In this document: piece after piece, positions 32,513-44,185 of the stretch
How positions within the stretch are numbered: position 1 is the stretch's first letter
Layout of the letters: each line of letters opens with the position of its first letter
Assembly (NCBI GenBank): GCA_009763385.1
Contig: CM019823.1
Span: 86,935,104-86,999,103, forward strand
Reading direction: 5' to 3'
Length of the DNA: 64,000 nucleotides
From: Coix lacryma-jobi var. lacryma-jobi
Taxonomy: Eukaryota > Streptophyta > Magnoliopsida > Poales > Poaceae
Program-made: the position numbers and the translations under genes
The notes under the pieces: generated by a model
The model's input: only the letters and a program-made list of their open reading frames with translations
Database searches by the model: none
Told to the model about the DNA's origin: nothing

Positions 32513-33479
32513 ACTGACTTCCCGCTGCTGCTCATTCATTTACTATGGGAATCATATCAAAATTGATTCTCAGCTCCTCTCCACCTCGCTCCAATCAAGA
32601 AGTGAAGTTTAAGAATAAGAAGTGGAGCTCTACCAAAGTGACCCTATTTGGTAGAGCTCTACAAGTGCAAAAAGACGAATCTAAATCTGAGGTTCACCAA
32701 CATCTGTTGTTGAACAGCTCTATCGTAGATATGAGATTCAAGTGCTTAGTACAACTCCACGTTTCTCTCTATCTCGATGCCACCTTGAGGCCATGCGACA
32801 GGGGGCAAATAGAAGAAAGAGTTCCTCCTGATTATAGACATGCGTGCAGAGGAGGGCTAGAGCTTGTGGTCGTCGGTGTGGACACCACAGCTGGCGGCAA
32901 GGACAGGCCCACCCGGAAATGGCACAGAGCAGTAGGGTTTAGAGGACTGAGTCGATCTCTGCATGCACCTCACCTATACTTGCCACAGGGATTGGGGAGG
33001 CGACACATACAATGCGAGCTTGGACGCGGTCATGGTATGCCTGGCTAGCGAGCTCGGGGAGGCGACGTTGGTGGATAAGATAGAGGAGAAAAGAAATGAA
33101 GCGTTACTCCGTATTATATAACCATTGCTAATGGTAGGTAATTTCCTTACTCTGTGAAACTTGGATTTGGTGAAGCATTCGATTTGGTGAATCTAGGGCA
33201 CATCCACCATTTTGGTGGAGCACATCTATGACAGAGCTGCTGGATCCAAAATTATTTAGCTAGAAAAATTGGATCTAAATCAATCTGTGGTGAGTCTAAA
33301 GCTGGTGGGAGCTCTAGCAAGCAGGCCCTAGACGTAATATATATCTAAGTCTCTAGCCAAAGCTACCTATCCAGAAAGGCTAAAATGTCTTACAATTTGA
33401 AATATAATCTTATTTACACAACCAAATGTGACCTGTGTGCTGCGAAAGGAGAAGGGTTGTGTTATGGCACTGCTCATCT

Positions 33480-34020
33480 AAATGGCCGTTTAGTTTACAT
33501 ATTGTTTAAACGTTACTCTATGGTACACCATAGCTTCTTGCCGGGATCCTATTTTCCAACCAAATAATTGTAGATATTGAGACACAATTTTATGCTTGAC
33601 CAAAATAGAAGATTTTTCTTTTATCATAGTTAATTTTAAAACCATTCAATTGTTCAAAAATACACAAAAGTATCTTCATGTTCTTTACCTATTCAATATG
33701 ATGAACCATAAAAATGACTAGTATCTGCATATTGCGGAATACACAAGCCATCTTCAATTAAATGAGGCAGACCTCTATCATTCTTAGCTCTAGCCAAAAA
33801 TGATTGCCAACATATATACTGCTATATTGAATAGTGTACAGGATAATGGGTCACTTTGTCCTAGACTCTTGTTGGTTTGAAAATATGACCTTGATTGATT
33901 GTTTACCTTTATCCCAACATTATCTCTTTGTACAAATGATTTGACCCACTCGAGCTACTGGGTGACGAAATGGATTTTAGAATTTACTGACATTCTCTAG
34001 AAAGGGTACTGTCAATAATA
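33480..34020 (-). pseudogene. LINE (L1-type) reverse transcriptase fragment, decayed
   Basis: The minus strand translates in broken frames to pieces of an L1 RT: LPHLIEDGLCIPQYADT near 33710-33765, where QYADT stands for the catalytic QYADD, preceded by a DPLS-LFNIAV-like stretch and followed by a KIGSRQEAMVY-like piece. Stops and frameshifts are many. It is not connected to the LINE tail at 35003. Confidence 0.6.
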
Positions 34021-34042
34021 AACCCATTGGCACAGAAACCAT

Positions 34043-34262
34043 CACTAGTACACAGAAGTACTATAGTGGCGGTTGGTAACCCATTTGTACTAGCGTTTTC
34101 CAACACTGCCTGCGCTAGAGGCCAGTAGAAATGGAACCACAACACAGACGGTTGCTTGTGAACTGCCTGTGGAAATGGATTTCTATAGGTGGTTCACTTA
34201 GCAAACCGTCTGTGTTATGGTCCATTTTCACAGGCGGTTCGCTAAGTGAACCGCCTGTGTTG
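34043..34262. repeat. CACTA terminus with subterminal repeats
   Basis: The CACTA end is followed by at least five copies in both orientations of a GGCGGTTC(A/G)C word, the last pair forming a long palindrome at about 34229-34260. Subterminal repeats of this kind bind the transposase in En/Spm elements. Confidence 0.8.
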
Positions 34263-34764
34263 TTGCAGACAATATGTATATAAATTTTTGATATTTTTAT
34301 TTATATTATTTTTATTACTAGTAAATGTATACATATATACATTGATATTGGAACTACTAAACCCTATTGGGGTTCAAATATACCAACATGCAATTAAAAT
34401 ATTTCATACATACATTTATATACATCAAAGTTTTATGCTCACAAACATAAAGTTACACATATTACATCAAACATTATATACAACAAAGTTTTCATCGGTT
34501 CTCTAATAACCGTCTCGATTAAGTTTGAGCCTACTAGTCTCTGTAAGTATTCTATATTGTGGGCTTGCTAAGACGCTGGTAGCATCGTGATATTTCCAAT
34601 CACATGAAATGACTTCTTTCAAGATAAATGAGCACATGTGTTTCACCTTTTGTACATCAAATTTCTGGAAAAGAGGTTTATAAACATCATATATTTTTTT
34701 ACACTTGATAATACATTTGCAACTTTAATGTTAGAACTACATACATGACTATTACTTATATTAC

Positions 34765-34848
34765 CTTAGAAGGGTTCTTGATGTATCGTCCGTTCTCCCT
34801 TATAAACTCGCACACGTAGTATCCATAGTAGACCGATTGCTTGTGGCA
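34765..34848 (-). pseudogene. CACTA gene, last-exon region with Ulp1-type protease motif
   Basis: On the minus strand a 28-codon open exon runs between an AG acceptor (34850-34849) and a GT donor (34764-34763). It contains [23 protein letters not shown] second-gene proteins end in a C48 (Ulp1-like) protease whose catalytic Cys precedes GYYVCEF. Here the residue before GYYV is Tyr, so the protease would be inactive. More C-terminal-like sequence occurs near 34545-34670. Confidence 0.65.
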
Positions 34849-35002
34849 CTATGTAATGAGAAAGTATAGTTATCTACTTGCAACATCGTCCTATTGTATT
34901 GTAGATGTATGATATGTAGTATTTATAAATTTCCATACGTACTAGCCAGTTGTGATGTATTTTCAATGGTTGCCCTTGTATTGATGACTCACACCTTCTA
35001 CC

Positions 35003-35439
35003 TTTTTTTTGACGTAAAATACCGTGGGGAAGGTCCCCACGGTGAGAAAATATATTAAAAAACAAAAGGAGACAAGCCAGTTCAGGGATATACTTACAAA
35101 AAAGGGGAAGCAAAATATAAAAAAAACCCGAAAAAAGCAGAGGCTGACAAAACAGAAAACTGAAAGATCTACTAAAATACATCATAAGGCTTCAAGCCAA
35201 AGCAAAACTGGAGGCCTATCGGCTTCTTTTAATCTATGGGACTGAAGCACTGCATCTTCCTTGAAGTTGCAAAGCCACCTGCTGAAACTAGCCTGAACAC
35301 CATCAAAGATGAATCTATTTCTGAGCTTCCATAATTGCTAGGCAGCAATCAGAAAAATCTCAATGAAGAAGGGCAATTGTGATCTATTCTTGCTTCTTTC
35401 AATTCTTCTCCCGAGATCCTGATATGCCCTGTAACCTTG
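35003..35439 (-). mobile_element. 5'-truncated LINE (L1-type) 3' end with target duplication
   Basis: The minus strand ends in a short poly-A (TTTTTTTT on the plus strand at 35003-35010). CACCTTCTACCTT flanks both sides (34992-35004 and 35440-35452). Upstream on the minus strand is the tail of an L1 ORF2 (LRNRFIFDGVQASFSRWLC-like, near 35290-35340). The insertion is inside CACTA DNA, between two exons of its gene. Confidence 0.83.
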
Positions 35440-35547
35440 CACCTTCTACCTTTAATAAAACCTATATGCCCTATAATCTCGAATAGAATCACCATGTTAT
35501 TTAGAATATCTCATCGATTAAAGTATGCATGCAAAATCTTGACTTAC

Positions 35548-35643
35548 AGCTCTGTCACTACCAAATGCAGTTGGTGGTATAAACACATTGATGGTGTCGA
35601 TGCCAACAGATGATGCTCTCATGTACGAGTCATAAAGCCTTTT
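35548..35643 (-). pseudogene. CACTA gene exon, cut at 35643 by the Tat element
   Basis: The minus strand reads RLYDSYMRASSVGIDTINVF up to a GT donor at 35547-35546. The frame continues across the retrotransposon insertion from the sequence at 62775 once one copy of the CTTTT duplication is discounted. Confidence 0.7.
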
Positions 35644-36853
35644 TGTCGGGGGACCACCAAAGGGGTACCCCCAATCAACGCAAAACAAATAGGTTAAATC
35701 TAGAACACCAATTAATAACAAACCTAGCGAGTCTAACCTTCTAAAAAGCCAACCCCTCGAGGCCTACAACGCCGGCCCATCACTGGGGAGCCCGGGCTCG
35801 CCAAAACCCTGCCGACCGCCTCGCGGCAACCTACCCCTCGAGCCCTGGCACATAGGCCTCGAGCCCTCCACGGCCGTACACCGCTCCTCAAGACCCCACG
35901 CGGGGACCTCGAGCCTCTCTAGCACGGCAGCCTATCCCTCGAGACACTTCACACCTCCCTCGAGCGGCGCCAGACGATGGATACCAGCCCCATACTGCGC
36001 ATTTAATGCGTTCACCTACTCCGGTCACGTCCTCTGGTGCACGGCGTGCGCCACAGTGAACCGGAGCAGGGGTCAAAACTCGTTTTCACCACAAGCATGG
36101 GCAAAAAGGCACCAGTACAGCACTATTCGGCCATACCCTACACTGTTGTACGTCCAAGCCACGTTTCGAGGCCTGGATACCCGCTGTGCGCTCGGGTTTC
36201 CCGGGACTTGCCCATACCTGCGGGGACTCGAGACCCCCGTAGGCGCCACCTCGAGGCCGGCCCTGCGCCCCTCGAGCCCTGACAGTCTTCACGCTATTGG
36301 AGGACAGGTACCCCCGAGACCCGGAGGAACCCTGCCACGTCATGTACGTGCCGAGATGGGCGCTGCATGACCTCCACGACGCCACGTCTCCACGTCCGCG
36401 CCAGGGATGGAGGCCACACTTCAAGGACGCTTTAACAGCAACCCCCACGCCGGCTACAGCGACCCCGATAAGACAGAATTCCAACTCTTCACCGTATTGG
36501 GCGATGTACATTCCGACTCCTGTATCACACTTATGTAACCCTGGCCTCCTCTTGCTCTATAAAAGGGGACACCAGGGCCCTTCACTCCTCCGGTTACACA
36601 ACTCCACAAGAGAGACAAGTCTAGGACCACACCCACTCGAGTCCGGACTCCGTTCCACGCTCATTGAGCTTGTATTGCCCCTATACAAGCACTTAGGTGC
36701 AAGTAATACAAAAACCTCCTCCCCCGCTGGACGTAGGGCCTTCTTTGCCCGAACCAGGATAAATCCTTGTGTCATCTTGCATCACCACCCAGGAAGAGAG
36801 CACGCAATCATATTACTAGTTAGTGTCATAACCCCGGGGTAGAAACACCGACA
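35644..36853 (+). repeat. 5' LTR of Tat element T1 (1,210 bp)
   Basis: Starts TGTCGGGGGACCACC and ends CACCGACA. It holds a TATA box (TCTATAAAAGGGG, 36556-36568) and ten CTCGAG hexamers. Compared by eye with the 3' LTR there are about 22 substitutions, about 20 of them transitions, and two 1-bp indels. Confidence 0.95.
36556..36568 (+). promoter_or_regulatory. TATA box in the 5' LTR of T1
   Basis: TCTATAAAAGGGG; the same box is at about 62472-62484 in the 3' LTR. Element RNA should start about 30 bp downstream. Confidence 0.75.
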
Positions 36854-36854
36854 G

Positions 36855-36873
36855 TTGGCGCGCCAGGTAGGGG
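36855..36873 (+). promoter_or_regulatory. primer binding site of T1
   Basis: TTGGCGCGCCAGGTAGGGG follows the LTR by one base. This is the standard PBS sequence seen after LTRs of many grass gypsy elements. Confidence 0.8.
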
Positions 36874-36911
36874 CTTTCGTGTGTCCGAGTCGATTTCTCG
36901 TTGTTTCCTGG

Positions 36912-37496
36912 ATGGCTTCTTCCACTCCTTCGTTCTCTGCTGGTGCCGTCATCTGGTTCGGGAGCCTCGAGTTCCTGGCCACCGGTAGCGGCAACGAGCT
37001 AACCCTGCTCTCCACGGAGGGCTCGAGCGGAGGGCGTGTCACGCCACCCCGCGCGGGAGGCGTGGCGCGTCGCCCGCACCACCACGCGTCGCCACCTCGT
37101 GAGCGGCGCCGTCGTCACTATCGTCGCCAGGCACAGGCGGTGCCCGCGGCGTACACCCACTTCCCCGCGGCGGTGCAGGATCCCCGAGGAGAAACCTGCC
37201 CGGCGCGTGGCCGGAGACTTCTAGGGCGCGCGCGCGCTCTCCAGCGAGTTCACGATCGTCATGCGCACGGACCGGGAGCCCGGCCAGAGGCCCCCTAGCC
37301 GTGCCCCGTCGACGCCACCTGGCTTCCTCCCGCACGAGGTGTGCCGCGCTCGACGCCGGCGGCTCCCGTTCGGCCTCAGCAACTCCGCTGCTGTCTACGC
37401 CCGCCACTTCGACGAGCGCCGTCAGGGCCAGGCGGCGCCAGAGCAGGAGAAACGTCCGGGCGTGCTCCTACGAGCCACCGCCGACCTGGAGGTCGT
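36912..37496 (+). pseudogene. Tat gag, N-terminal part, frameshifted and interrupted
   Basis: ATG at 36912 (MASSTPSFSAGAVIWFG) opens the frame. Reading passes to a second frame by about 37260, which then runs into the TSD of the nested element at 37492-37496. The same frame resumes at 49496 (VYPAHV...), so gag was continuous before the nested insertion. Rich in Arg, Ala and Pro; no zinc knuckle seen. Confidence 0.65.
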
Positions 37497-40400
37497 TGTG
37501 ACACCCCAATTTTAAGAACAAAATTGGAGCACAATATATGTATGCCAGGATCAATTTTCATACATATATCCACATCATAGTAAATATCAAAACAATGCTT
37601 TATTAATATATCGTACATTATTACATAAATGACCCTCGGGTCTGAAAGAAAAAGTACAAACTCTCATGATAACTGACTCCTATGAAGACTCTGAAGAAGA
37701 CGCAGAAATCTGGACTCCATCTCCATAGGAAGGTCGACCGGGGGTAGCGCCATCCTAGTACAGGTCGTCAGGGTCGTAGCCTCCGTCTTCTAGATACTCC
37801 TGCTCCTCGTACGCGTAGTCTCCAGCGTCTGGGTGGGGTAGCAGGGGGACAAAGAGGAAGGGTGAGTACATCGAAATGTACTCCGCAAGTGTAGGAAATA
37901 TATGCTTATGAGGCTTATAACAAAGGTAGGCTGACTTTGTTTGACTCAAGCGCCTAAAGCGACACACCCTATTAATCCTATTAATCCTATGCACCTATTT
38001 ACTAGGTTATAGCCACAGACTCTGTAGTAAAGTAACAACACTCGGAGTCGCACCGAGCAATCCACACTCGGAGTCACACCGAGCAACCAACACCTGAAGT
38101 CCATCAGGCAGCCACACCTGAAGTCCATCAGATGACCCGAACCCAGAACCAACCAGTATCCAACTAATCTCGAAGAAGTCCAAGCCGCTCGTGACCGTGA
38201 GCACGGCTGATATATCAGTTTTACACTCTGTAGAGGTTGCACATCGTTACCATGAGTCGTGCAGATCCCGTCACGCTAAACACTGCCAAGGTGCATAGCC
38301 AGGTTGCACTGCAAGGCCTTTAACAAAGCCCCTCCAAGCCGGTTTACACGTACTCTAAGGTTTCATCCCCGTACATAAGTCAGCGACCCCAGGGACCCCC
38401 TCTTGAGCCACTAAACAAACCCCGTGTAGCATAACTCGGGAGGAAACTAATTAATTAGCCAGGTCCAGCCCATCCAGATCTCATGGTTGCGATGTCAAGC
38501 CGGGTTAACATGCTCTGAGAACGGGTCCTAGGGATCCAGGCAGAATATGTCTAGCACGAGCCCCCGAACCAAAAACCAAAAGCAGCTGCCGAGTCCCACG
38601 GCACAAAACCACCAATACGGGGTCCATCCTGCCGGATTTACCTAATAACCATGTTACTACAAAATTACCCTGTCCACATTCGTTTTATAGTTCATTAATC
38701 AAGTTTATAAACATTATAACTCCCATCCCAAACATGACTGCAGGGCTAAGCAAAACACCTACCCGAACATCCCAAAACAGGCGACAAGGATAATATATAC
38801 AAATTCTAGTAAACCATAACATGAGATTCAAATTTATGACAAGCATGCATCTACAAGATCTAACTACTCTAGTACCAAAAAGTAAAATAAAGTAGGTGCA
38901 AGATGTTCAAGGACACTTGCCTTCGGACTGGGTCGAATCAACTGGGTCGCAAGGATGGTCTGGAGCGTCCTCGTACTCCGCACTCTCTGGCCCAAGCAAC
39001 ATACATGGCACTATACAAAGCGAAATGAATAACAGTACAACAAACAGTATGAAAACAGTAAAACTAATAGATCTACTGCGTAGAGAACGAAATTATAAAT
39101 CTAATGCAAGTTGAACGGGTCAATTCGGAGTTAAAACGCAAAAGTTATGGGCATTTGAAGTTGGATGGCAATTCTGTAAATAAGTGAAACTCATTTTGTG
39201 GATTGAAATAAATAAAATTAGAAAAGATTAGGCGGCCTGGACCGCGCCTCAATTATACGATGGTGCAGGGGCTAGATGGCAAGAACTCGGCTGACTCAGT
39301 CTACTGTGTATGTGGACGGCGGGTTTATTTCCGGAAAAGGTAGGGTCTCTTTAACAAAGCGCATCGGCGAAGGGGTACGTTTGATTCTTGGCCGTTGATC
39401 TGCCAACGGATGGCCGAGATTAGATCGGGATGGGCAGCGGCGCAGAGGACTGCGCCTCATTTTAGGGAAAAGGTGAGGGGCTTATACGAAAGTTTTTCAA
39501 GACTCAGTGCACAGTGCCTTGTGGAGCGCGGGTTGGTTCACCGAAAGATGAGGGGTTCTTTTGTAAAAGACGTGCGGCGTGGCGCGGCTGCTGGTGTGTC
39601 GGCGATGTGGCGCCATGTGGCTCATCCTGGTTGGCTTGGCTCACCACGCATGCGGTGGACCGGGGAGGAGCCGACGCCGTGCACTGGGTTCACCGTCCGG
39701 TGTATACCCCTTCACCTGGACTTCTAATCTGAACCGTAGGAGTGGGATTCAACGGCTCAGAGGGAAAAAAGGCAGGTGGTGGCGACCGGAACCGAAGGGG
39801 AGCCCGGTGGCGCCATGGCTCCGCCGAGGCGAAGCTCGCGACGCTCGCGGGAACGTGCCTAGGGGGCGATAGAGACCGTGGGAGTAGATGGGATCGAAAG
39901 ATGAGCTTACAGCGGTCTCGAAGAAGGGATCGGTGGCGCCGATCTGGCCTGGAGGCGGTCGGGGACGGTGTGGAGCGGACGGCGGCGCTCTGTTCTCTGG
40001 TGAGGTCAGCGATGGTCCTCCGACGCTGATTCTCTCCGTGCTCGGTTCTTCGGACGCGGCGTGACTCCGTGATGCCGATGGAGGAAGGAGCGAAGTCGGT
40101 GGTGCGGCTCTGGTGGCGGTGGTTTACGGCGTCGTCGAGGTGCCCGTGAGCTCCAGTGAGGGAGGGCAATGGCGATGGCGGCTCGGAAGGGAAAAGAGGA
40201 AGGCTAGGACGAGCGGAGCTTTTTGTAGGCCTAGAGGAAGGGGTGGCGGCTCGTCCTGCCGCTGCGGATCGATCTGCTCGGGGCGCTCGGTTCTATGGAA
40301 AGGGCAGGGAGGAGGTTGGGGAAAGAGCTGACGAGTGGAGCCCGCGCGTCAGCGGTGGAGAGAGAGAGGAGCGGCGTTGCGGCTGTGCGTGCGGTCCGGC

Positions 40401-40977
40401 GGCTTGCGCGTGGGCCGACGCAGCTTCGCGGGCCGGCGCGGTGAGCGGCCTGGGGAGAGTTGGGCCGGCTTGCTGGCACTGCGCGCGCGGAGGGAGAGCA
40501 AGAGCGGGGGCCGGGAATGAGGCAGGCCGGAGGGAGGGGGCGGGGGGCGTGTGCGGTGGGGGAGAGGGGAGAGCCGGGTTGGGCTTGGCCCATGGCGAGA
40601 GAGGGGAGGGGTAGAGGCCCAAACCAAATCCTTTCCCTTTTCTTTTTAGTTTATTTTCAAAACTCTTTTGCAAATTCATTTCAAATCCAATTCAAATCAG
40701 TTTGAAATCAAATAAGTTTTGCAGAGTTTTGGAAATAAAACTTGGGATTTGATTTTATAAAGTTTTTCATAAATATTTTATTGTTTTCTAAATAGAATAA
40801 ATTCGACTCGCCCTATACGGGTTTAATAAATTTATTTTCCACTCAAAAAAATATGCAATGGCATGAATGCAACATGAAAATGATAAATAAATTTTATTTT
40901 CCTCCTCTAATAAAACAACCTATTTAATTTCTAATTCCTTTTATTAAATTGGGGAAAAATTAAATCAGGGTGTTACA
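37497..40977 (-). repeat. 3' LTR of chromovirus D1 (3,481 bp)
   Basis: Minus strand TGTAACACCCTGATTT ... GGGGTGTCACA. The GC-rich half (about 39390-40620) gives long frames on both strands. They repeat in the other LTR with small indels that change the frame, so they are not genes. Confidence 0.93.
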
Positions 40978-40990
40978 AACCTACCCCCTT
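40978..40990 (-). promoter_or_regulatory. polypurine tract of chromovirus D1
   Basis: The minus strand reads AAGGGGGTAGGTT directly before the LTR start. Confidence 0.85.
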
Positions 40991-41217
40991 AGAAGAATCT
41001 CGTCCTCGAGATTAGGAAGAGTCGGCGAAGAGATGAGGAAAATCTGCCCGAAGATCATCTTCTTCTCCCATGTGGCTTCTTCTTCGGAGTAATGCTTCCA
41101 TTGCACCTTGCAGATTTTAATCCTCTTGTTGCGAGTACCTCGTTCCATCGTGTCCAGAATCTTGATCGGCTCAGAGAAAGTCAAATCATCCCTGAGATCA
41201 AGCTCCTCAAGTGGCAA
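40981..41217 (-). pseudogene. chromodomain tail of D1 integrase, split off by frameshift
   Basis: The minus-strand frame [14 protein letters not shown] ... ILDTMERGTRNKRIKICKVQ followed by WKHYSEEEATWE is a chromodomain of the Tekay/Del type. The integrase frame ends at 41207 with a short unrelated tail, and this frame begins one register away, which points to a 1-nt indel near 41215-41235. In active chromoviruses the chromodomain helps guide insertion to heterochromatin. Confidence 0.85.
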
Positions 41218-44185
41218 CTGCTCCTCTGGAACTTAGGCATCTCTTCAGCTGGGATACATGGAACACATCATGAATACCTGCCAGCCGTGCAGGCAACTCC
41301 AGCTGATAAGCAACTGCACCTTTCTTGTCAATCACCTTGAAAGGGCCAATGAATCTCGGAGATAGCTTCCCTTTGACATTAAACCTCCGAAGACCTCTAA
41401 AAGGTGACACCTTCAGATAGACATAGTCCCCAATCTGGAACTCCAGCTCTCGTCGTCTGACATCGGCATAGCTCTTCTGTCTAGTCTGAGCTGTCTTTAG
41501 GTTGCTTCTGATCTGTTTGACCTGTTCTTCAGCTTCTTCTATAGACTCAGGGCCAAAGACTTTTCTTTCTCCAACCTGATTCCAGAATAGAGGAGTTCTG
41601 CACTTCCTGCCATACAGTGCCTCAAATGGGGACATTTTGAGACTGGCCTGATAGCTATTGTTATATGAGAACTCTGCATATGGCAGACTCACATCCCAAC
41701 TCTGGCTGTTCTGGAGTGCACTAGCTCGCAACATATCCTCCAGAATCTGATTCACCCTCTCTGTCTGTCCATCAGTCTGAGGATGATAAGCCGAACTGAA
41801 ACTGAGGCGAGTGTCCATAGACTCATGCAACCGCTTCCAGAACCTGGATGTGAACTGTGTACCCCTGTCAGATACTATGATCCTAGGTACCCCATGCAAA
41901 CATACAATGCGGGACATGTACAGCTCTGCCAGCTTCGAGCCCTGATATGTCTCCTTGACCGGAATGAAGTGAGCCACCTTGGTCAACCGATCAACTATGA
42001 CCCAGATGGAGTCATATCCAGACTGTGTCCTGGGCAAACCAGTGATGAAATCCATGCTGATCTCTTCCCATTTCCACTCGGGAATCTGCAGAGGCTGTAA
42101 CAAACCAGCAGGTCTCTGATGTTGGGCCTTAACCCTCTGACATGTGTCACACAAAGCCACATACTCTGCTACTTCCCTCTTCATCCCATACCACCAGTAA
42201 TACTGCTTCAGATCCTGGTACATCTTGGTACTGCCTGGGTGAAGAGAGTAGGCTGAATCATGAGCTTCTCTCAAGATCAACTCCTTGATAGCATTTACAT
42301 CAGGGACACAGATCCTGCCTCTGAACCACAAGACACCCTGATCATCCTCTGTGAAACCCGGGGCTTTGCCCTCCTTGATCGACTGTCTGATCTCCAGAAG
42401 ATACTCGTCAGTGAGCTGTCCTGCCCGGATATCATGCTCAAGTGTCGAATCAACCTCCATTGCTACTGCATCAGTGTGGCCAAGAATACCCAAGTTGAGC
42501 TTCACAAACTCTTCATGCAACTCGGGCTGCTGCTCCTTGATCTCAAGCACATTGCAGTAGACCTTCCTGCTCAAGGCATCTGCAACAACATTCGCCTTGC
42601 CTGGATGATAGTTGATACTCAGATCATAGTCTTTGATCAACTCGAGCCATCTCCGTTGGTGAAGATTCAGATCTGGCTGGGTGAAAATGTACTTCAAGCT
42701 CTTATGATCAGTGTATATCTCTGTCTTCTTGCCCATCAGATAGTGCCTCCAGATCTTCAGAGCATGAACAACAGCTGCCAACTCTAGATCATGTGTAGGG
42801 TAATTCAGCTCATGCTTCCTGAGCTGTCTCGAGGCATAAGCAATCACACGACCTTCCTGCATAAGCACACATACCAGACCCTGTCGCGAAGCATCACAAT
42901 ACACCGTGAAGTTCTTCTGGACATCTGGCATGACAAGAATAGGAGCAGAGGTCAATCTCGCTTTCAGCTCCTCAAAACCAGTCTGGCATTCAGGGGACCA
43001 TACAAACTTGGCACCCTTCTCAGTCAGTCTCGTCATCGACTTCACGATCTTGGAGAATCCTTCAATGAATCTGCGATAATATCCCGCCATACCGAGGAAA
43101 CTCTGGATCTCAGTGACGCTCTCAGGTACCTTCCAGTCCAATATATCTTGGACCTTACCTGGATCAACTGATACACCACCTTCTGAGATGATATGCCCCA
43201 AGTATGCCACCTTCTTCAACCAGAACTCACATTTGCTCAACTTCGCATACAACTGATGCTCTCTGAGCTTCTGCAACACTAATCTCAGATGTTTCTCATG
43301 CTCTTCTTCATTCTTCGAGAATATCAAGATGTCATCAAGGAACACCACGACGAACAGATCTAAAAACTCCATGAAGACCTTGTTCATCAGATACATGAAG
43401 AAAGCTGGGGCATTAGTCAAGCCGAAGGACATCACTGTGTACTCATATAGCCCATATCGAGTTACGAATGCCGTCTTCGGGATATCAGCTTCACGAATCT
43501 TCAGCTGATTATAACCTGTTTGCAGGTCAATCTTCGAGAACACATGAGCACCCTTCAACTGATCAAACAGATCATCAATGCGAGGAATCGGGTACTTGTT
43601 CCTGATGGTAGCTTCATTCAATGCACGGTAATCAACGCACATCCGCAGGCCTCCATCCTTCTTCGGAACAAAGATCACAGGGGCTCCCCACGGGGATGTA
43701 CTAGGATGAATATGCCCCTTCTCTAACTGCTCTTGGATCTGCGTCTTCAACTCAGCTAGCTTTTCGGCATCCATTCTATATGGTCGCCTGTATATAGGTG
43801 CAGTGCCAGGAACTAAATCAATAGAGAACTCAATCTCACGATCAGGTGGCATACCTGGCACCTTCTGGAAGACATCTGGGAACTCCTTGACAACTCGAAT
43901 ATCAGGTACCACGATAACCTCATATGCTCTGGCTTCTTCTATCATCTTCGTCGGTGCCTGATACACAATCTCCGTGCCATCTGGATGCTTCACTGTGATG
44001 ATCCTCTGAGCACAATCAATAACGCCCTGGTACTTGTGTAGCCAGTCCATTCCCAATATAACATCAATGCCTTGGGAATCCAGAACAATAAGAGAAAAGG
44101 GAAAGACTACCCCCCTTATGTGCAAGCTCACATTTGGGCATACATGCCGCGATATCAGTTCTCCTCCAGGAGAGTTCACCCTCAT
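41207..44185 (-). pseudogene. D1 pol: protease end, reverse transcriptase, RNase H, integrase
   Basis: A 992-codon open minus-strand frame. It starts just after the protease active site and carries DVILGMDWL, the RT with [12 protein letters not shown] and FLDDILIFS (the YVDD box), RNase H with YCDASRQGL and DHKSLKYIF, and integrase with the H-H-C-C finger ([10 protein letters not shown] ... CDTCQRVK) and triad residues in [15 protein letters not shown] and DGQTERVN. It is cut off from gag-protease by a frameshift near 44185-44200 and from the chromodomain by another near 41225. Otherwise it is open over its full length. Confidence 0.92.

Larger units (their letters stand above)
31546..33328. 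mobile_element. probable outer TIR element enclosing two MITEs
   Basis: GGGCCTCTTTGGTAGAGCT at 31546 faces AGCTCTAGCAAGCAGGCCC ending at 33328 (about 16 of 19 bases complementary), with TA on both outer sides. A further copy of TTTGGTAGAGCTCTAC is at about 32648-32663. Inside are two nested elements (31614-31867, 32008-32512) and no clear gene. Confidence 0.5.

Noticed and set aside
39395..40705. Long GC-rich frames on both strands in the left chromovirus LTR
   Set aside because: They lie wholly in LTR DNA, and the other LTR (47760-49261) has small indels that change the frames. No domains.
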